64,000 bases of DNA, from the NCBI GenBank assembly GCA_000818945.1, contig KN805379.1, forward strand, positions 62,001 through 126,000, written 5' to 3'. Source of the stretch: Schizochytrium sp. CCTCC M209059 (taxonomy: Eukaryota; Sar; Bigyra; Thraustochytrida; Thraustochytriidae). Made by a program: the position numbers and the translations under genes. Under the pieces are notes generated by a model, which was not told the DNA's origin, searched no databases, and saw nothing but the letters and a program-made list of their open reading frames with translations. Shown piece by piece: positions 1-11,441 of this stretch; within the stretch, counting starts at the first letter, position 1, and every line of letters begins with the position of its first letter.

Positions 1-567
1 AGACACGGCTATAGCCCCGTACGCAAGTGGAGATCGCGGCGCCAAGAAGGAGAAGGAAAGAGAAAGAAAGGAGAAAAAAAAGGGGGAAAAGTGGGCAGAC
101 TTCGATTGATCGATCGACCGTCGATCGATCGCTCGAATCGCCGCCGCACGCCGCGCAGACCGAGAGAGCGCCGCGGCCGCGCGCTCTTTCCGCGCCCCCG
201 CTCGCCGCGCCCCCCGCGCCCGCCGCGGACCCTCGCGCGCAGGCAGGCAGGCAGCTGCGCGCGCGCGCACAAGAGAGAGAGAGAGCGTCGGCAGGCCGGA
301 GGCGGACGTGGAAGGGATTCGGATTTCAAGAAGCGCGAGCCGCGCTCGAATCGCCATAGCACGCGCACGCGCCCGGCCGCGCCAAAGCCCCAGCGCGCCG
401 ACCGGCAGGCAGGCAGGCACGCGCGTACGCGCGCACGCTCGCGGAGCCCGCCCGCGCCGCAACGGAGCAGCAGACAGACAGACAGTCAATCGTTGAGGGG
501 GAGGGCTCGGAGTCAGCCCCTGATTCGATTCGAATCGAATCGATCTTCGGGAGCCCGGCGCGCCACC
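1..567 (+). other. Upstream region of RING-Tubby gene
   Basis: Very GC-rich sequence before the RING-Tubby start, with ATCGATCG-type and AGGC/AGAC short repeats. An open frame continues upstream from the chosen start, but its composition (R/P/A-rich, no domain) looks like GC-driven open frame rather than protein. Probably promoter and 5' leader; no core promoter element was recognised. Confidence 0.5.
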
Positions 568-2718
568 ATGCTCGTCGCGAACGCCGCGGCCAACGGCCCC
601 AGCCCCGCCGGCAACGCCAATGTCCCCGAACCCAGGCAGCGCGGCGCCTCCGCGGGCGCACGCCCCCTCGCGCTGTCGAGGCAGCGCGCCCGAGCCAGCA
701 GCGGCGACATGGAGAACCAGCCGAGGGCCGCCAACTCGCTGCTGCTGCTGCCCACCATGACGCGGAGCTCGGCCGTCGCCGGCAAGCCGCCCCTCGGGCC
801 CTCTGGCCCGGCCACCGTCGCGCGCGCGGGCACGCACGAGGGCAACGCCTCCTCCTCGTCCTCTACGGCTCCAGGCGCCGCCGCGCGCGTCGTGAAGCGC
901 GCGAGGAGCCTCAGCCTGCCTCTCGACTGGGAGGAAAGAGAGCGCCTGCAGCAGTCTCGCGCCGTTGCCACGAGCGCCGCGGCCGCGCTGCCGTTTACGC
1001 AAAATGCGTCGCTGCATGCCGACCCGGCCCACCTCGCGTCCTCTTCTCCTCCTTCGTCTCTATTGTCTAATTCCACCACATCCCCCTCTTCTGTGCCATA
1101 CCAGACTGGGGCCTCGCGTCTCCCTTTGTCGGGATCGATGCGTGAGTCACTCCTCGTCGCCTCGACGGCTATAGCTGCAGTCCCAAAGACATCCTCGCCT
1201 TCCTCGTGCTGCGGTCCTTTGGGGACAGCTCCTGTTTGCGCAGCTGACGCCGCATCAGAGGCAACACCTCCCGGTGGACCACTGCACGTCTGCGCCGAGA
1301 ACGCCGACAAGGCACGAAGCGCAAGTCTTGCCCAGGACCCAGCCCGCGAGGCCGGGGATCCTCAACCCTGTATTATTTGCTACGGCGGGTTCTCAGCTAA
1401 ACGCCCCCCCGTTCGAATTCCCTGCGAGTCGAACTGCAACGATGCACCCGTGCATGCCAAGTGCATCTTTGAGTGGAAGGAAACAAAACGCCCGTTTACG
1501 CTTTCGCCCTCGTCGTGTCCTCTGTGTCGCGGTGCGCTTTCAGAAATGGACTACACGCCCCCAGATCCGCTTCACACTGCATCACTGGTTCGTTTCTCCT
1601 ATCGCAAGTCCTTCGTGTCTCGTCCTGTGCCCCGGACCGCGGGTATGGTGCGCTGCTACATTCGCGCCGTGCGGGAAGAAACTGTTCTCTTTGGCAAATC
1701 CATACGATACGAAATGTATCTGCAGGCGCCTCCCAAGGTGCGATACCCGCACGGAGAACTTCCGACCTCGTCCTCCCCCGTCGTGGGTGACGTTCTCTTG
1801 ATGGTGGCACGGAAGAGGTCGCTCAAGCAAGGGTCCTGCTTTAATTCAATTGTAGACATGAGCCTCGATCAGGCGGGCGAAGATTTTGATCGCAAGGGCG
1901 CCAATTTGGTGGGTTGCGTCAAGTCATCCTTTAGTGGTCTCGAGCACACGGTGCTCGCGCCCTTTTCCACGCAGCCATCGACCGCCTCGAGCGAGTCTCA
2001 CGGCTCCCAGCGGCAACACCGCACCGGTGCGCCTGGCTTTCTCGAGCTCGGCTCGGTGCGCTATACGCAGAACCGCATTGGACGAAGTGTGGGTCCGCGC
2101 CGCATGCAAGTCTGCGTGCCAATGGTTGGCGCGGCGGCTGCCTCGTCCATGGACGACGTCTTGGACGAACATCTCGATATTGCGGAGGAGACCGCCGCAG
2201 CCAAGGCTGCAGCTGCCGACCACGAGCTTCCGCCTCTTGTTTCCTCGTCGTTTGCAAACATGAATGTTCTCCAAGAAGACGACGACGATGATGACGAAGA
2301 GGAGGAGGAGGAGGAGCGTCCTTGGGCCACGAACGTGTACAGACCCGTCAAGTCGGCGGACACCATGCGTCAGACGCTCCGTCGCGGTCAGACGGGCGTC
2401 GTCAACTCGGACGCACTGTTGTTTGGCACGAACAAACAGCCCTACTGGCTCGACTCGATCCAGGCGTATTCGCTCGATTTTGCAGGTCGTGTGACACTGC
2501 CATCGAACAAAAACTTTCAGCTTTGTGTTCAAGGTGAGCCTTCGCCGGGGACGACGATTCCTGAGCCTGATGGCTCGAATGAGATCACGCTTCAGTTTGG
2601 CAAGGTTCATGAAGGAGCTGTAGAGGTGTATACGCTCGATTTGCAGTGGCCTCTCTCTCCTGTGCAGGCCTTTGGCATTTGTCTCACGGCAAGCATTCAG
2701 AAGATTTGCTGCGCCTGA
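568..2718 (+). CDS. RING finger-Tubby domain fusion protein
   Basis: A 716-residue protein. The start at 568 was chosen because it lies in a near-perfect context (CGCCACCATG); the frame is open upstream but without recognisable protein. Residues 1-265 are low complexity (S/A/P/R-rich). Around residues 268-320 there is a RING-type zinc finger: CIIC opens it, then Cys pairs, a His-Ala-Lys-Cys and a closing CPLC. From about residue 360 to the end is a Tubby C-terminal domain: a GPRRMQV-like strand, then FAGRVTLPSNKNFQL, LQFGKVHE and LSPVQAFGICL at the very C-terminus, all hallmark Tubby positions. An acidic insert (D/E run, about residues 570-585) interrupts the Tubby domain. Tubby domains bind phosphoinositides and membrane cargo; RING domains recruit E2 enzymes. 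A membrane-tethered ubiquitin ligase is inferred, analogous to plant F-box-Tubby proteins but with a RING instead of an F-box. Confidence 0.88.
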   Translation: MLVANAAANGPSPAGNANVPEPRQRGASAGARPLALSRQRARASSGDMENQPRAANSLLLLPTMTRSSAVAGKPPLGPSGPATVARAGTHEGNASSSSSTAPGAAARVVKRARSLSLPLDWEERERLQQSRAVATSAAAALPFTQNASLHADPAHLASSSPPSSLLSNSTTSPSSVPYQTGASRLPLSGSMRESLLVASTAIAAVPKTSSPSSCCGPLGTAPVCAADAASEATPPGGPLHVCAENADKARSASLAQDPAREAGDPQPCIICYGGFSAKRPPVRIPCESNCNDAPVHAKCIFEWKETKRPFTLSPSSCPLCRGALSEMDYTPPDPLHTASLVRFSYRKSFVSRPVPRTAGMVRCYIRAVREETVLFGKSIRYEMYLQAPPKVRYPHGELPTSSSPVVGDVLLMVARKRSLKQGSCFNSIVDMSLDQAGEDFDRKGANLVGCVKSSFSGLEHTVLAPFSTQPSTASSESHGSQRQHRTGAPGFLELGSVRYTQNRIGRSVGPRRMQVCVPMVGAAAASSMDDVLDEHLDIAEETAAAKAAAADHELPPLVSSSFANMNVLQEDDDDDDEEEEEEERPWATNVYRPVKSADTMRQTLRRGQTGVVNSDALLFGTNKQPYWLDSIQAYSLDFAGRVTLPSNKNFQLCVQGEPSPGTTIPEPDGSNEITLQFGKVHEGAVEVYTLDLQWPLSPVQAFGICLTASIQKICCA

Positions 2719-2827
2719 TCTCCCTGGTCCCTCCCCCCACCCCTTAATTGTATGAGTTATTCTTGAACGTTGATTTTTTTCTTTCGTTCTTTCTCTCTCT
2801 CCCCCTTGGTACAAAGCACTGCTTCTT

Positions 2828-2972
2828 TTCTATGCGATCAGCTCAGTGATTGATTCATCAGCTCAGTGTTCAGCTTGGCAATTAGCACGCTCCTTCGTTT
2901 TGTGTTCGAGGGTCATGTGATCAGCGCAGTGATCAATCAGCTCAATGATCAGCTCAGCAATCAACACAACCA
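2828..2972 (+). repeat. Imperfect repeats of a GATCAGCTCAGTGAT-like unit
   Basis: Downstream of the RING-Tubby stop, a motif resembling GATCAGCTCAGTGAT recurs about six times with small changes (cagctcagtgatt, cagctcagtgttc, cagcgcagtgatc, cagctcaatgatc, cagctcagcaatc). It could act in the 3' UTR or simply be a degenerating minisatellite. Confidence 0.6.
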
Positions 2973-5900
2973 TTAGTCTTGTTTCAGTTCAACGAATGGT
3001 TTTGTTTTGTTAGGGGACTCTCTTTATCGATGGTTCGCATGAATATTACTCCAAAGCGGATGATGATAAAGTGGCGGGCCTCCTAAGCCTCACTGCACCA
3101 GAGCTACAGCAAGAGAGCCTGGCTCCTGCTCCATAGATCTAGCTCGATCAGAGCCTCTTGATTATATTCTGTCCTCACAAGTTCATTTTCTTGGAGTCGA
3201 GTCATCGCGAAGCACAGTCTATACCGTACCTTATTTTCCCCATTTTTTAGGCCCATCTCCGTCCCCGTATCTCCCGGTCTCGACCCAATTCGCAATGGCT
3301 GGCTGCAGCCTCCGCTAGCGGCTCCGACCGGTCAATCCAACCCACCTCTCCCCGAAGCTAGCCAGTGAGCGTGTCAGCTCCACCCGCACATCGATCGCCC
3401 AAGTCAGACGAGAGCGACCGACGCCAAGTCAACTAACTGAGCACGCTCGGCCTGCATTTTTTCCTTGCCCATTCATATTTTCGTACTCTTCGGCAAAAAG
3501 CCATGCGCAGCAGCCTGGCTCGCACGGCCTGCCCAGCTCCACTTTCGCGCTTGCTCCCGGCGCTTCGCAGTGTGCTCGGTCACGTCATGGCGCACAGCAG
3601 CCGTGCGTGCGTCCACGACGCGCGGGCGATTCGGGAGCGGGGCGCAGGCTCGCGCGCCTCCCTTTTGCGAAACCTGGCTGGCGGGCGCCGGGGCGAACGA
3701 AGTGAACGGAGCGAAGAAATGTCCATTCATCCATCGCCAAGGCCGCACGCCGCGTCCTAATCCGATTCCTTCCTCGGCATCGTCGCGCCAAGTCGGCCAA
3801 AAACAAGTTGCCCCCAAGCGAGCAGCGCAGCGAGCGAGTCAAGATCCTTGCGCGGCTGCGGTACGGCTGCGCGGCAGCGTCAGCGGTACCGGACGGACAA
3901 GCAGAGGACCAACTGACAGCGAAGAAACGAACGCGAGATGCCCCTCGGCAGCAACCAACCCGAGCAGCACCGGCCGGCCTGATGTGAGCGAGCAACCAAG
4001 GACTTGACCCAGAAATGGGACCTACTCGACGACGAACAGAACAAAGGAAAGAAAGAAAACTCGAACATGGCCCGAACCAACCAACCCCAAAGCAGCCAGC
4101 TAGCCAGCCCGCCAGCCATGGCCAGCTGCTCTTGCAGTCAAAACAAAGAGAAGAGACTCCCTTCCCCGACTGTCCTCCTTCAGCGCCCGTAGCAAGGCGC
4201 GGCGGCGCGCGGGGCGCGGGCGATCGCTCGAGCCCGCGCTGCTGCAGCAGGCTGCTGCGCGCGAAGCAGAACAGCGCGCCGCGAGGGGCGAACGGACGAG
4301 CGCGCGAACGAGCGGTCACGGAAGCGCCGCGCACTATCCCCGGCCCACACCTCCACAGCGTGAGCGCCTGTGTGGTATGGACGGAGGGATACGCTTTCTA
4401 TCCTGGGATGGTGCGGAAGGCATGATCGATGCCAGCGCTGCGCTGCCGCGCCGCTGCCGGCGCCGCGAGGGCCCCCGCGTCCACGCCCGGCGCGCGCCGC
4501 GAGCCCTGCAGACGCACGTCTGGCGCGGGCCCGGGGCCTAGGGGGAGCGGTGATGGGATGGGTGAGGATGAACGTGGCCATGGCGAGATGCCCCGGGCGG
4601 AGAACGGAGCGCGCGGGGACGGGGACGCGGAGTTTCTCCCCTCCATCGACTGTCTGTTCGATCTACGCTGTCTGTCGCTGTCGCTTCGGGGATGCCCGCC
4701 ATGAAAATTCCAGTTTTTGCACAGTTGTTTTTGCACAGTTGCTCTTGCGCATGATTCTTTTTTTCTTTTCTTTCTTTTTTCTCTTTTTTTTTTTCTACTA
4801 CCGTGAATATACACAACTCGAACCTTACCTGCCCTGGAGATCAATCAACACCATGTCTTCTCCATCTTTCTCCTCCTCCTCTCGTCGTCGTCGTCGTCGT
4901 CGTTCTCGTTGTCGATCACGTGGCCGTCATCTTGATCTTAATCCTGCTGCCCGCGGTATGTCGCCCCGGGCTGCCGCGGCTCGCGCAGGTTCGGGCCGGA
5001 TCAAGGCGACGCGGAAGAGGGGACAAATCGATGGATCGATCGGTTCTTGGCACGTCTGGTTCGGCACGGCCAACGGGCGGGGCATCTATCATCTCCTGCT
5101 AGCCTTGCGTGCCTGGCCGGCGAGCTGGCTAGCAAGAACGTCCCAAACTTGCGCCACGCCGACAGTTGCACTGCCACTGCTGCTGGCCCCTCCGAAAGCT
5201 CCGTGTCGTCGACGCCGGGTCCCGCGACGCGAAGAGCAGCTGCAGAGCGCGCGGCGACCTGAGGGTCGTCGAGCTCCCAACGACGTGCGTAGGCTGCAGC
5301 TCCTCTCGCAATGTCGCTCGCTCGCTTGCTTGCTCAGCAGCAGTGGCAGCTGCAGACTGCACGTGCGTGCGCAGGAGGAAGCTGCTGCGGGCCCCGGTCG
5401 GAGTCCTCGGAGCTCTCCTTTCGGGAGCCGCGTCATTTGTTCTGCGCCCCTGCTGCCACTTTCCTCACATTTCTAGCGACGACCAGCCACTGGCCAGCCA
5501 CGCCGGCTGCAGCTGGCACGGTCATGAATGTGCATAGCTAACTGTGACTATATAGTTAGTACCTGGCTGGCGAGGTTCTAGCCCGAGACCGAGGCTGCCA
5601 GGGCAGCTGCTGCGGCGAAGCGAAGCGACCTTCTTCTTTCTTGCACCGAGACCTGGAGATCGATCGATTCATCGACTGCCTGGGAGAAGCCTCAGCCGAC
5701 GCGAGCCTTGAGAAGCAAGCTGCGACGCTGTCGCTTTTGGGGTTGGGGTATAGAGGATGTTAGGTTTTATGTTGTACGTTATGTCATGTGTTACAGGCTG
5801 CTGCTAGCTCTCTTGTCTCACCTCAGGCTGTCTTTGTACGAGCAGAGTGCAGCGAACTTGCTGCAGACAGAAGCAGAGCGCCAGAATGTGAGCGGGAAGG

Positions 5901-6839
5901 CAGACAATTCTTGGAAGGGGAGGGCTCGTCGGAGGAATCAACCGAGCCAACGTCGGGGAGGAAGAAGGCGGCGAGGGTTGCTTCAACCGCAGCTGCGACG
6001 GTTGCTGCAAGCGAGAACAAGCCCGGCAGCCTGCCGACTCGAGGTTTGTGCATGAATTTTAAAAAAAAAGCAAACGCTTCGACATTCCTGCTGCAGCTGC
6101 TTTCTTTCCGCTTTCTTTCCGCTTTCTTTCCGCTTTCTTTCTGTTCGAGCGCGGAGTCTTCCTCCTCTAGGGAGCTCGTTGTCACTGTCTTCCTAGACGG
6201 GTTTGGTGCGCTTTGCTTGGCGGTCTTGGCCGGTGGTGGCCTTGGTGCGCTGGAGGAGGCTGACGGTGAGTCGCCGACACTGACGGCTCGCTCGCTGGTG
6301 GTGCACTGTCCTGTAGACGTGGCAGTGGGTGGACAGACAAAGAAAGCAAGCGAAAGCAAGAAACAACGCAAGCGCGGGCGAGAACAAGCAAACAAACACC
6401 CAAACCGTCATCCGCTCGCCAGCTTGAGGCCCCGCGCAGAGCGAAGCAGACCTGCACTCACGCCCGGCATCAGCGTCGCGCGGCCCGGCGCAGCGTCGGT
6501 CGAAGAGCGCTGCGCTGCGCTGTGCTGTGCTGTGCTGTGTTGTGTTGCGTGCGTCTGGCGGGTGGAGCGGATCAGATTGGATCGGGGAGCACGATCTCGT
6601 TTGTCTCAACTCGCGCACGAAGTGCAGGGACCCGAACGGGGCGCCGCGGCCGACCGACCAGACGGTCGGCCCGTCTGCCGGCCCTGCTGTCCGGACGCCC
6701 CCCAGCTTGCGTGCCGTAGCCGCCGAGCGAGCGAGCGAGCGAGCGACAGAGCGGCGCACCCTCTCCGCGAACAGAGGCTCGCTGCATTTGTCCGTCATCA
6801 CCCATCTCTCGTCTCCCATCAGCACTCCTCCACCGACGA

Positions 6840-6870
<31 letters not shown>

Positions 6871-7421
6871 AGACACGATAACGAGAGACGCCGGAGAAGC
6901 CAAGCTCGGCGACGCCGGCAGAGTCAAGGCCAGCGAGCCGCCCGCGGACCCGCGAGACCCGCGCCCAACCCGGCCGCCCCCTTCATCCGGGCCGCGCAAG
7001 CGCGTCTCGCGCTCGGTGCCGCAATCCCGCCCGCTTCGTCCGCTGCCCTGCTCTGCTCGCTCTGCGTCGTCAAGCTCGACGCTTTGTATGCAAAGCTGGC
7101 CCTCAAGCTGCTAGCTTCTGCCAGCTTCTCTTTCGGGCAACCGGGCGAGTGACTGGCGGTGCAGCAGCACCTTGATTCTACGATCGAAAACCTGCGCTGA
7201 CCCAGGCCAGCCAGACGAAGCGAGGCCAAAGCAACTGGGTGGCTGCTGCTGCTGCTGCTGCCAGCTAGCTCTCCTTGTTCCCTTTTCCTGCTGGCTGAGC
7301 CCTTCGATCGCTTTGCGTTGAAGCGCTTTCGTCGTGGAGGCTTGGTCGGGTTGGTCTGCCTGGTGATTCGCATCGATCAATTCGCATCGACCAAGCGTCA
7401 ATTCCATTCGATTCGAGTCGT

Positions 7422-7462
7422 TTCGAGTCGGGTCGAGTCGAGTCGAGTCGAGTCGAGACGAG
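7422..7462 (+). repeat. GAGTC pentanucleotide repeat
   Basis: A run of GAGTC/GGTCGA units (about eight, imperfect) inside the gene-poor region. It belongs to the set of pentanucleotide tracts seen across this window. Confidence 0.65.
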
Positions 7463-9189
7463 TGCTCTTTCTTTCTCTGAACGGCGACTGCGACTGCGCC
7501 TGCGCCCATAGGCGACAGCGCCCAAAGGCGACCGTGCAAGCAGCGCGACAGAGCTAGCAACTGCGACCAGCGGCGCAGAGAAGTGGCGTGGCCCGGACGG
7601 GTTTGCACTGCGGTGCACCGTCGCACACCGTCACTCGATTGCGCGGAGGTGCGGGGACCCACAGCGCGGAATTCTAGCTCGCGGCCCTCTCGCACTCAGT
7701 CTCACCCTCCCCTCCCCGGTCCCCCAGTGGCCACGCGGCGGCCTCGCTTCGAGTACCCGTGGGACGCAACTGAGTGCCGCTACGCCGCACTAGGTCACAC
7801 CTACCGCGCCGGTCGCCCCCAGCCCCCGACCAGGAATTCCTGCTGCCCGGCGGCTTCCATTGGCCGGACCTCGCGCGCCAAGCCTAGCCTAGCCAAGCCT
7901 AGCCTCACCAAGCCAAGCCAAGCCAAGCCACGCCACGCTGGCCAGCGCCCAAGCCCTGACTGGCTGCAGCGGACGCGCGGCGCCAGGATCTCGGGCAATC
8001 AATCAATCGCTCGTAGGTTCTGGCTAGCAAGGCATAGAAGCGGGCGGGGCTTCGCTGGCTCGCGCCTTCTTTCTTTTCGAGGCAACGCGCGCCCCTGTGA
8101 GCGACCGCAACCAACTCACTGCGCACGCCCGAGACAGACGAGACAGACCATCGATCGACACTCTTCCCTGCCCGGCGCACGCGGACGTCGCGTGCAGGTT
8201 GCTCCCCGAAGCAGGCGGCGGGCAAACGGCCGTCTCGTCTCTACTGTGAACTCCCGCGCGCAAGAGAGAGAAAGAGGCGAGAGAGTGAGAGGGAGAGGGC
8301 GGGCGAGAGCGAGGCCGGCCCCAAAGCGCCATCGCGGAGTTCTGCCTGGCGAGAGTCAATCGTAGTTGGTGCCAGACCGCTCTAGAGCAGGCACGTCGGC
8401 CTGTAGCGCGCGGGCAGCCAGCCGCTCAGGTGGACGGGCCTACTGCGTACGCAAGCAAGACTTTCTTACTTCTTTCGAGGAGCGCACGTGGCTACAACTT
8501 CATCTTCGCAATCGTTTGACTTGCTGGGCTTGCTCGCTTACTTTTAGCCAAAGTACAAGCTCAAGCAAGCAAGCAAGCTAGCGCAAGCGCAAGCGCAAGC
8601 GCAATTGCTCGCTTGTCTAGACTTTTGCAGCCTGCGCGACCTTGCGCTCGCTCGCACGCACGCTAGGGCCGCGAAGGCTCGCGCGCAGGAAGCGCTCGCG
8701 GAAGCAAAGAGGGCGTTGCAGCCTGGGCAGCACGCGACGCAGCCCATCGCGCAGCCTGCAGCCGGCTGCTCCAGTGCTGAGAACTCTCTGCACGCACGGG
8801 ACCACGTGCGGCCGTTGCTCGGGCGTACAGGACGCTCCGCCCGCCCCCTGCGCGCGGGCACCAGGACCAGCTAGACCGGCAGCAGCGTGAAGACCCAGGC
8901 AGGCAAAGCCCCGTCGAGAGTTTTTAACAAGTTTTGCGGGACTTGAGGCCTGCGTCTCCCACGCCGCACACGCTCCCAGAAACCGCGCAGAGTCCCCTTC
9001 CAGCTCGCACGCACGCGTCGCGGCGAGAGCTCCGACTTTCCGCCCCACGCCGCCAAACGCGCTCGGCCTCGGGGCCCTCACGGGCACGCACGCGGCCAAG
9101 GAGCAAGGCAGACAACACCACGCAAGCAAAGCAAGTCGTAAACCGAGGTCGTTCACCATTCCCATCCCAGCCTGCTGTCCTGCCTCTGC

Positions 9190-9275
9190 CTGCTAGCAAG
9201 CGAGGCAAGCGAGGCAAGCGAGGCCAACAAGGCAAACAAGGCGAGCGAGGCAAGCGAGGCAAGCGAGGCAAGGCA
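9190..9275 (+). repeat. GGCAAGCGA-type minisatellite
   Basis: Nine-base units built on GCAAGCGAG repeat about eight times with a few variants (GGCCAACAA, GGCAAACAA, GGCGAGCGA). It lies about 260 bp before the assembly gap, which suggests the gap is itself a repeat-driven assembly failure. Confidence 0.75.
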
Positions 9276-9326
9276 ACTCCACCCCACGAGCACGCCTAAA
9301 GCGCCGAGGCCGCAGCTGTAGTTCGA

Positions 9327-9365
9327 GCTCTGCTCTGCTCTGCTCTGCTCTGCTCTGCTCTGCTC
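9327..9365 (+). repeat. CTCTG pentanucleotide repeat
   Basis: About seven tandem copies of CTCTG (GCTCT), just upstream of the assembly gap. Confidence 0.8.
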
Positions 9366-9539
9366 CGTGTCTTCGTCTTGTTGCCCTTTTTTGCCATCGT
9401 TCGTGCGTGCGAGCCGCCGCGACGACGTGCACGTGCGGCTCGGGTTTCCCGCCCGGCGCGCGAGGCAAGGCGGCGCGAGGCTGCGCGTGCTCGGCTGCGC
9501 GTGCTCGGCTGCGCGAGGCGGGCTGCGCGGCGGGCTGCG

Positions 9540-9732
9540 NNNNNNNNNNNNNNNNNNNNNNNNNNNNNNNNNNNNNNNNNNNNNNNNNNNNNNNNNNNNN
9601 NNNNNNNNNNNNNNNNNNNNNNNNNNNNNNNNNNNNNNNNNNNNNNNNNNNNNNNNNNNNNNNNNNNNNNNNNNNNNNNNNNNNNNNNNNNNNNNNNNNN
9701 NNNNNNNNNNNNNNNNNNNNNNNNNNNNNNNN
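9540..9732. other. Assembly gap (193 N)
   Basis: A run of 193 unknown bases. It is flanked on the left by GCTGCGCG-type repeats and on the right by a CAG tract, and it removes the 5' part of the polyQ gene. Confidence 0.99.
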
Positions 9733-10298
9733 AGCAGCAGCAGCAGCAGCAGCAGCAGCAGGCGTCGGAGGCGCGGTCGGGGACGGGCGTTGGTATCAAA
9801 GGAGGCGCCGGCGGCGGCAGCAGCTGGCCGTGGCAGAACCCCGGGACGGACAGCTGGCTCGCGCGTGCGGCCGCGGCAGCGGCAGCGGCGTCTGACCTGA
9901 GGCCCTCTCCTTTCGCGGGCGCGCAGGCGCCGCACCCCGCGCACGTACCAACGCACGGTACGGCATCTGGGTTCGGACCCGCTCCATCGGCTTCTTCTTC
10001 TTCTTCTTCTTCTTCTTCGTCGTCGTCGTCGTCGTCGTCGTCCGCTTCGTCGTCGGCAGCGGCCGCGACGGCCTCTTCGCCGTTCTCGCCGTCTTCTCCA
10101 CCGGGGCCCTTTGCGACGGCCGCCCCTTTATCGCCCGCGTCCCCGCCCTGGCCTCCAGGAACAGCGCCAGCGACCATGACGGGACTTCAGCCGAGCTCTA
10201 GTCAACCCCACCTCGGATCCCCCTTCTTCAACAGCGCCCACGCGCAGGCACACGCACAGCAACAGCAACAGCAACAGCAGCTTCTTTTGCAGCATCAC

Positions 10299-10334
<36 letters not shown>

Positions 10335-11441
10335 GAACAACAGCAACGACAGCTTGATCAGCAAACACAGGCGGCGCAACAGCATCATCAGCAACAGCAA
10401 CAGCACCAGCAGCTCCTACTTCAACAGCAACGACACGAGCAACAGTTACAACAGCATCACCACCATCAGCAGCAGCACCAGCAGCAGCAGCAGCAACAAC
10501 AACAACAACAACCATACCCAGGGTCCCGCGTAAACGACAGCGCCGCCGTGACAGCCGCAACAATGAATGCCTTGATGCCAAATCGAGCCTCAACCGGAAG
10601 TGTCAGCGAAAACGACTTTCTTCGTCGAGGGTTCTTGCCCGGCCCAAATCAGTTTCAGAACAACGACCCGTCAAAGAGCGCTGTGGTCGCAGCCGCAGCG
10701 GCAGCGTCTGCAGCGGCCGCGGCAGCCGCAGCAGCCTCGGCTCAATATCGTCACCAACCTCACGCGTTTCAAATTCAACATCAGAGTTCTCTGCAAGACG
10801 CTAATCAGTCTGCGCAGACCAGCGACACGAATGAGGACGATTTGCTCTCTGCTCTCGACCGCGCATGGTTCGAGAATGCCGAGCCAGAAATTAGCGCCAT
10901 GGCTGAGGCCCTCGGCCAGGAGGACGCCAACGGGCTCTTGCCTCTCAAGGACGCTGCATGGTTTCTCGAGAGCCTAGAGACATATCACATGGGCCGGATG
11001 ACCGCTGCGGAGCGCGCCGCCATCGTCGATTCGAATCTGCGCACCAAAGTCAAACACCGGGCCGCCATTCTCTTTCACGAGGACGTAGACTTTATCATAC
11101 ACTACCCCAAGCGTTTTATGCTCGATGCTAACGACCCTTTTTGCGAGCGCGACCCGCAGCGCTGGATCATTCACGAACTCTCCAAGATTCTCGTCAACAA
11201 CTATCAGGTTTCCATTCGCGCAAAGGCAAATCGTTCCTGCATCTGGTCCGCGCTCATGAGCCGCGCGCTCTTCCATCTCGAGCGCTCTGGTTTCAATCAG
11301 GTCCGCATCTCCAACAACACGCAAGCAAACAACGAGGCCACACTCTTCGTCGGCGACTACCACATTTCTCGCTCCAATCTCACCAAGCTTCTCAAGCGTC
11401 ACGCCGGCGCCCAAGATGGTCCCGACGGGGCTGATTCTTAG
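9733..11441 (+). CDS. PolyQ/low-complexity protein with unknown C-terminal domain (5' partial)
   Basis: The frame is open from the assembly gap to the stop at 11441. No ATG is seen between the gap and 10176 in this frame, yet the intervening sequence encodes Q, A, S and P runs typical of protein, so the true start is probably in or before the gap; the first visible in-frame ATG (10176, context CGACCATGA) would give 421 residues. The order is a polyQ stretch, a polyA/polyS region, a long Q/H-rich segment (about 10,250-10,510), a polyA run, then a globular C-terminal region of about 200 residues (from about 10,830) starting NEDDLLSALDRAWFEN. I do not recognise this domain. The architecture (large Q/A/S disordered half plus a compact domain) resembles transcription or mRNA regulators, but that is only an impression of style. 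Confidence 0.75.

Larger units (their letters stand above)
2719..9539. other. 6.8-kb repeat-rich region without a convincing gene
   Basis: Both strands have many open frames of 60-450 codons, but all are R/A/S/P-rich, overlap one another in several frames, and show no family motif. The sequence is dominated by short tandem repeats and GC-rich low complexity, in contrast to inter-gene gaps of 0.2-1.3 kb elsewhere. It may hold the promoter and long leader of the polyQ gene at 9.7 kb, a noncoding RNA, or collapsed repeats beside the assembly gap. No tRNA or rRNA was recognised. Confidence 0.6.

Noticed and set aside
4370..5476. A 368-codon plus-strand open frame
   Set aside because: R/A/P/S-rich composition, crosses a poly-T tract giving an F run, and shows no family motif.
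5788..7152. A 454-codon plus-strand open frame
   Set aside because: It starts at a non-ATG codon in repeat-rich DNA, is A/R/S-rich, contains a D run from a GAC repeat, and overlaps equally long frames on the opposite strand.
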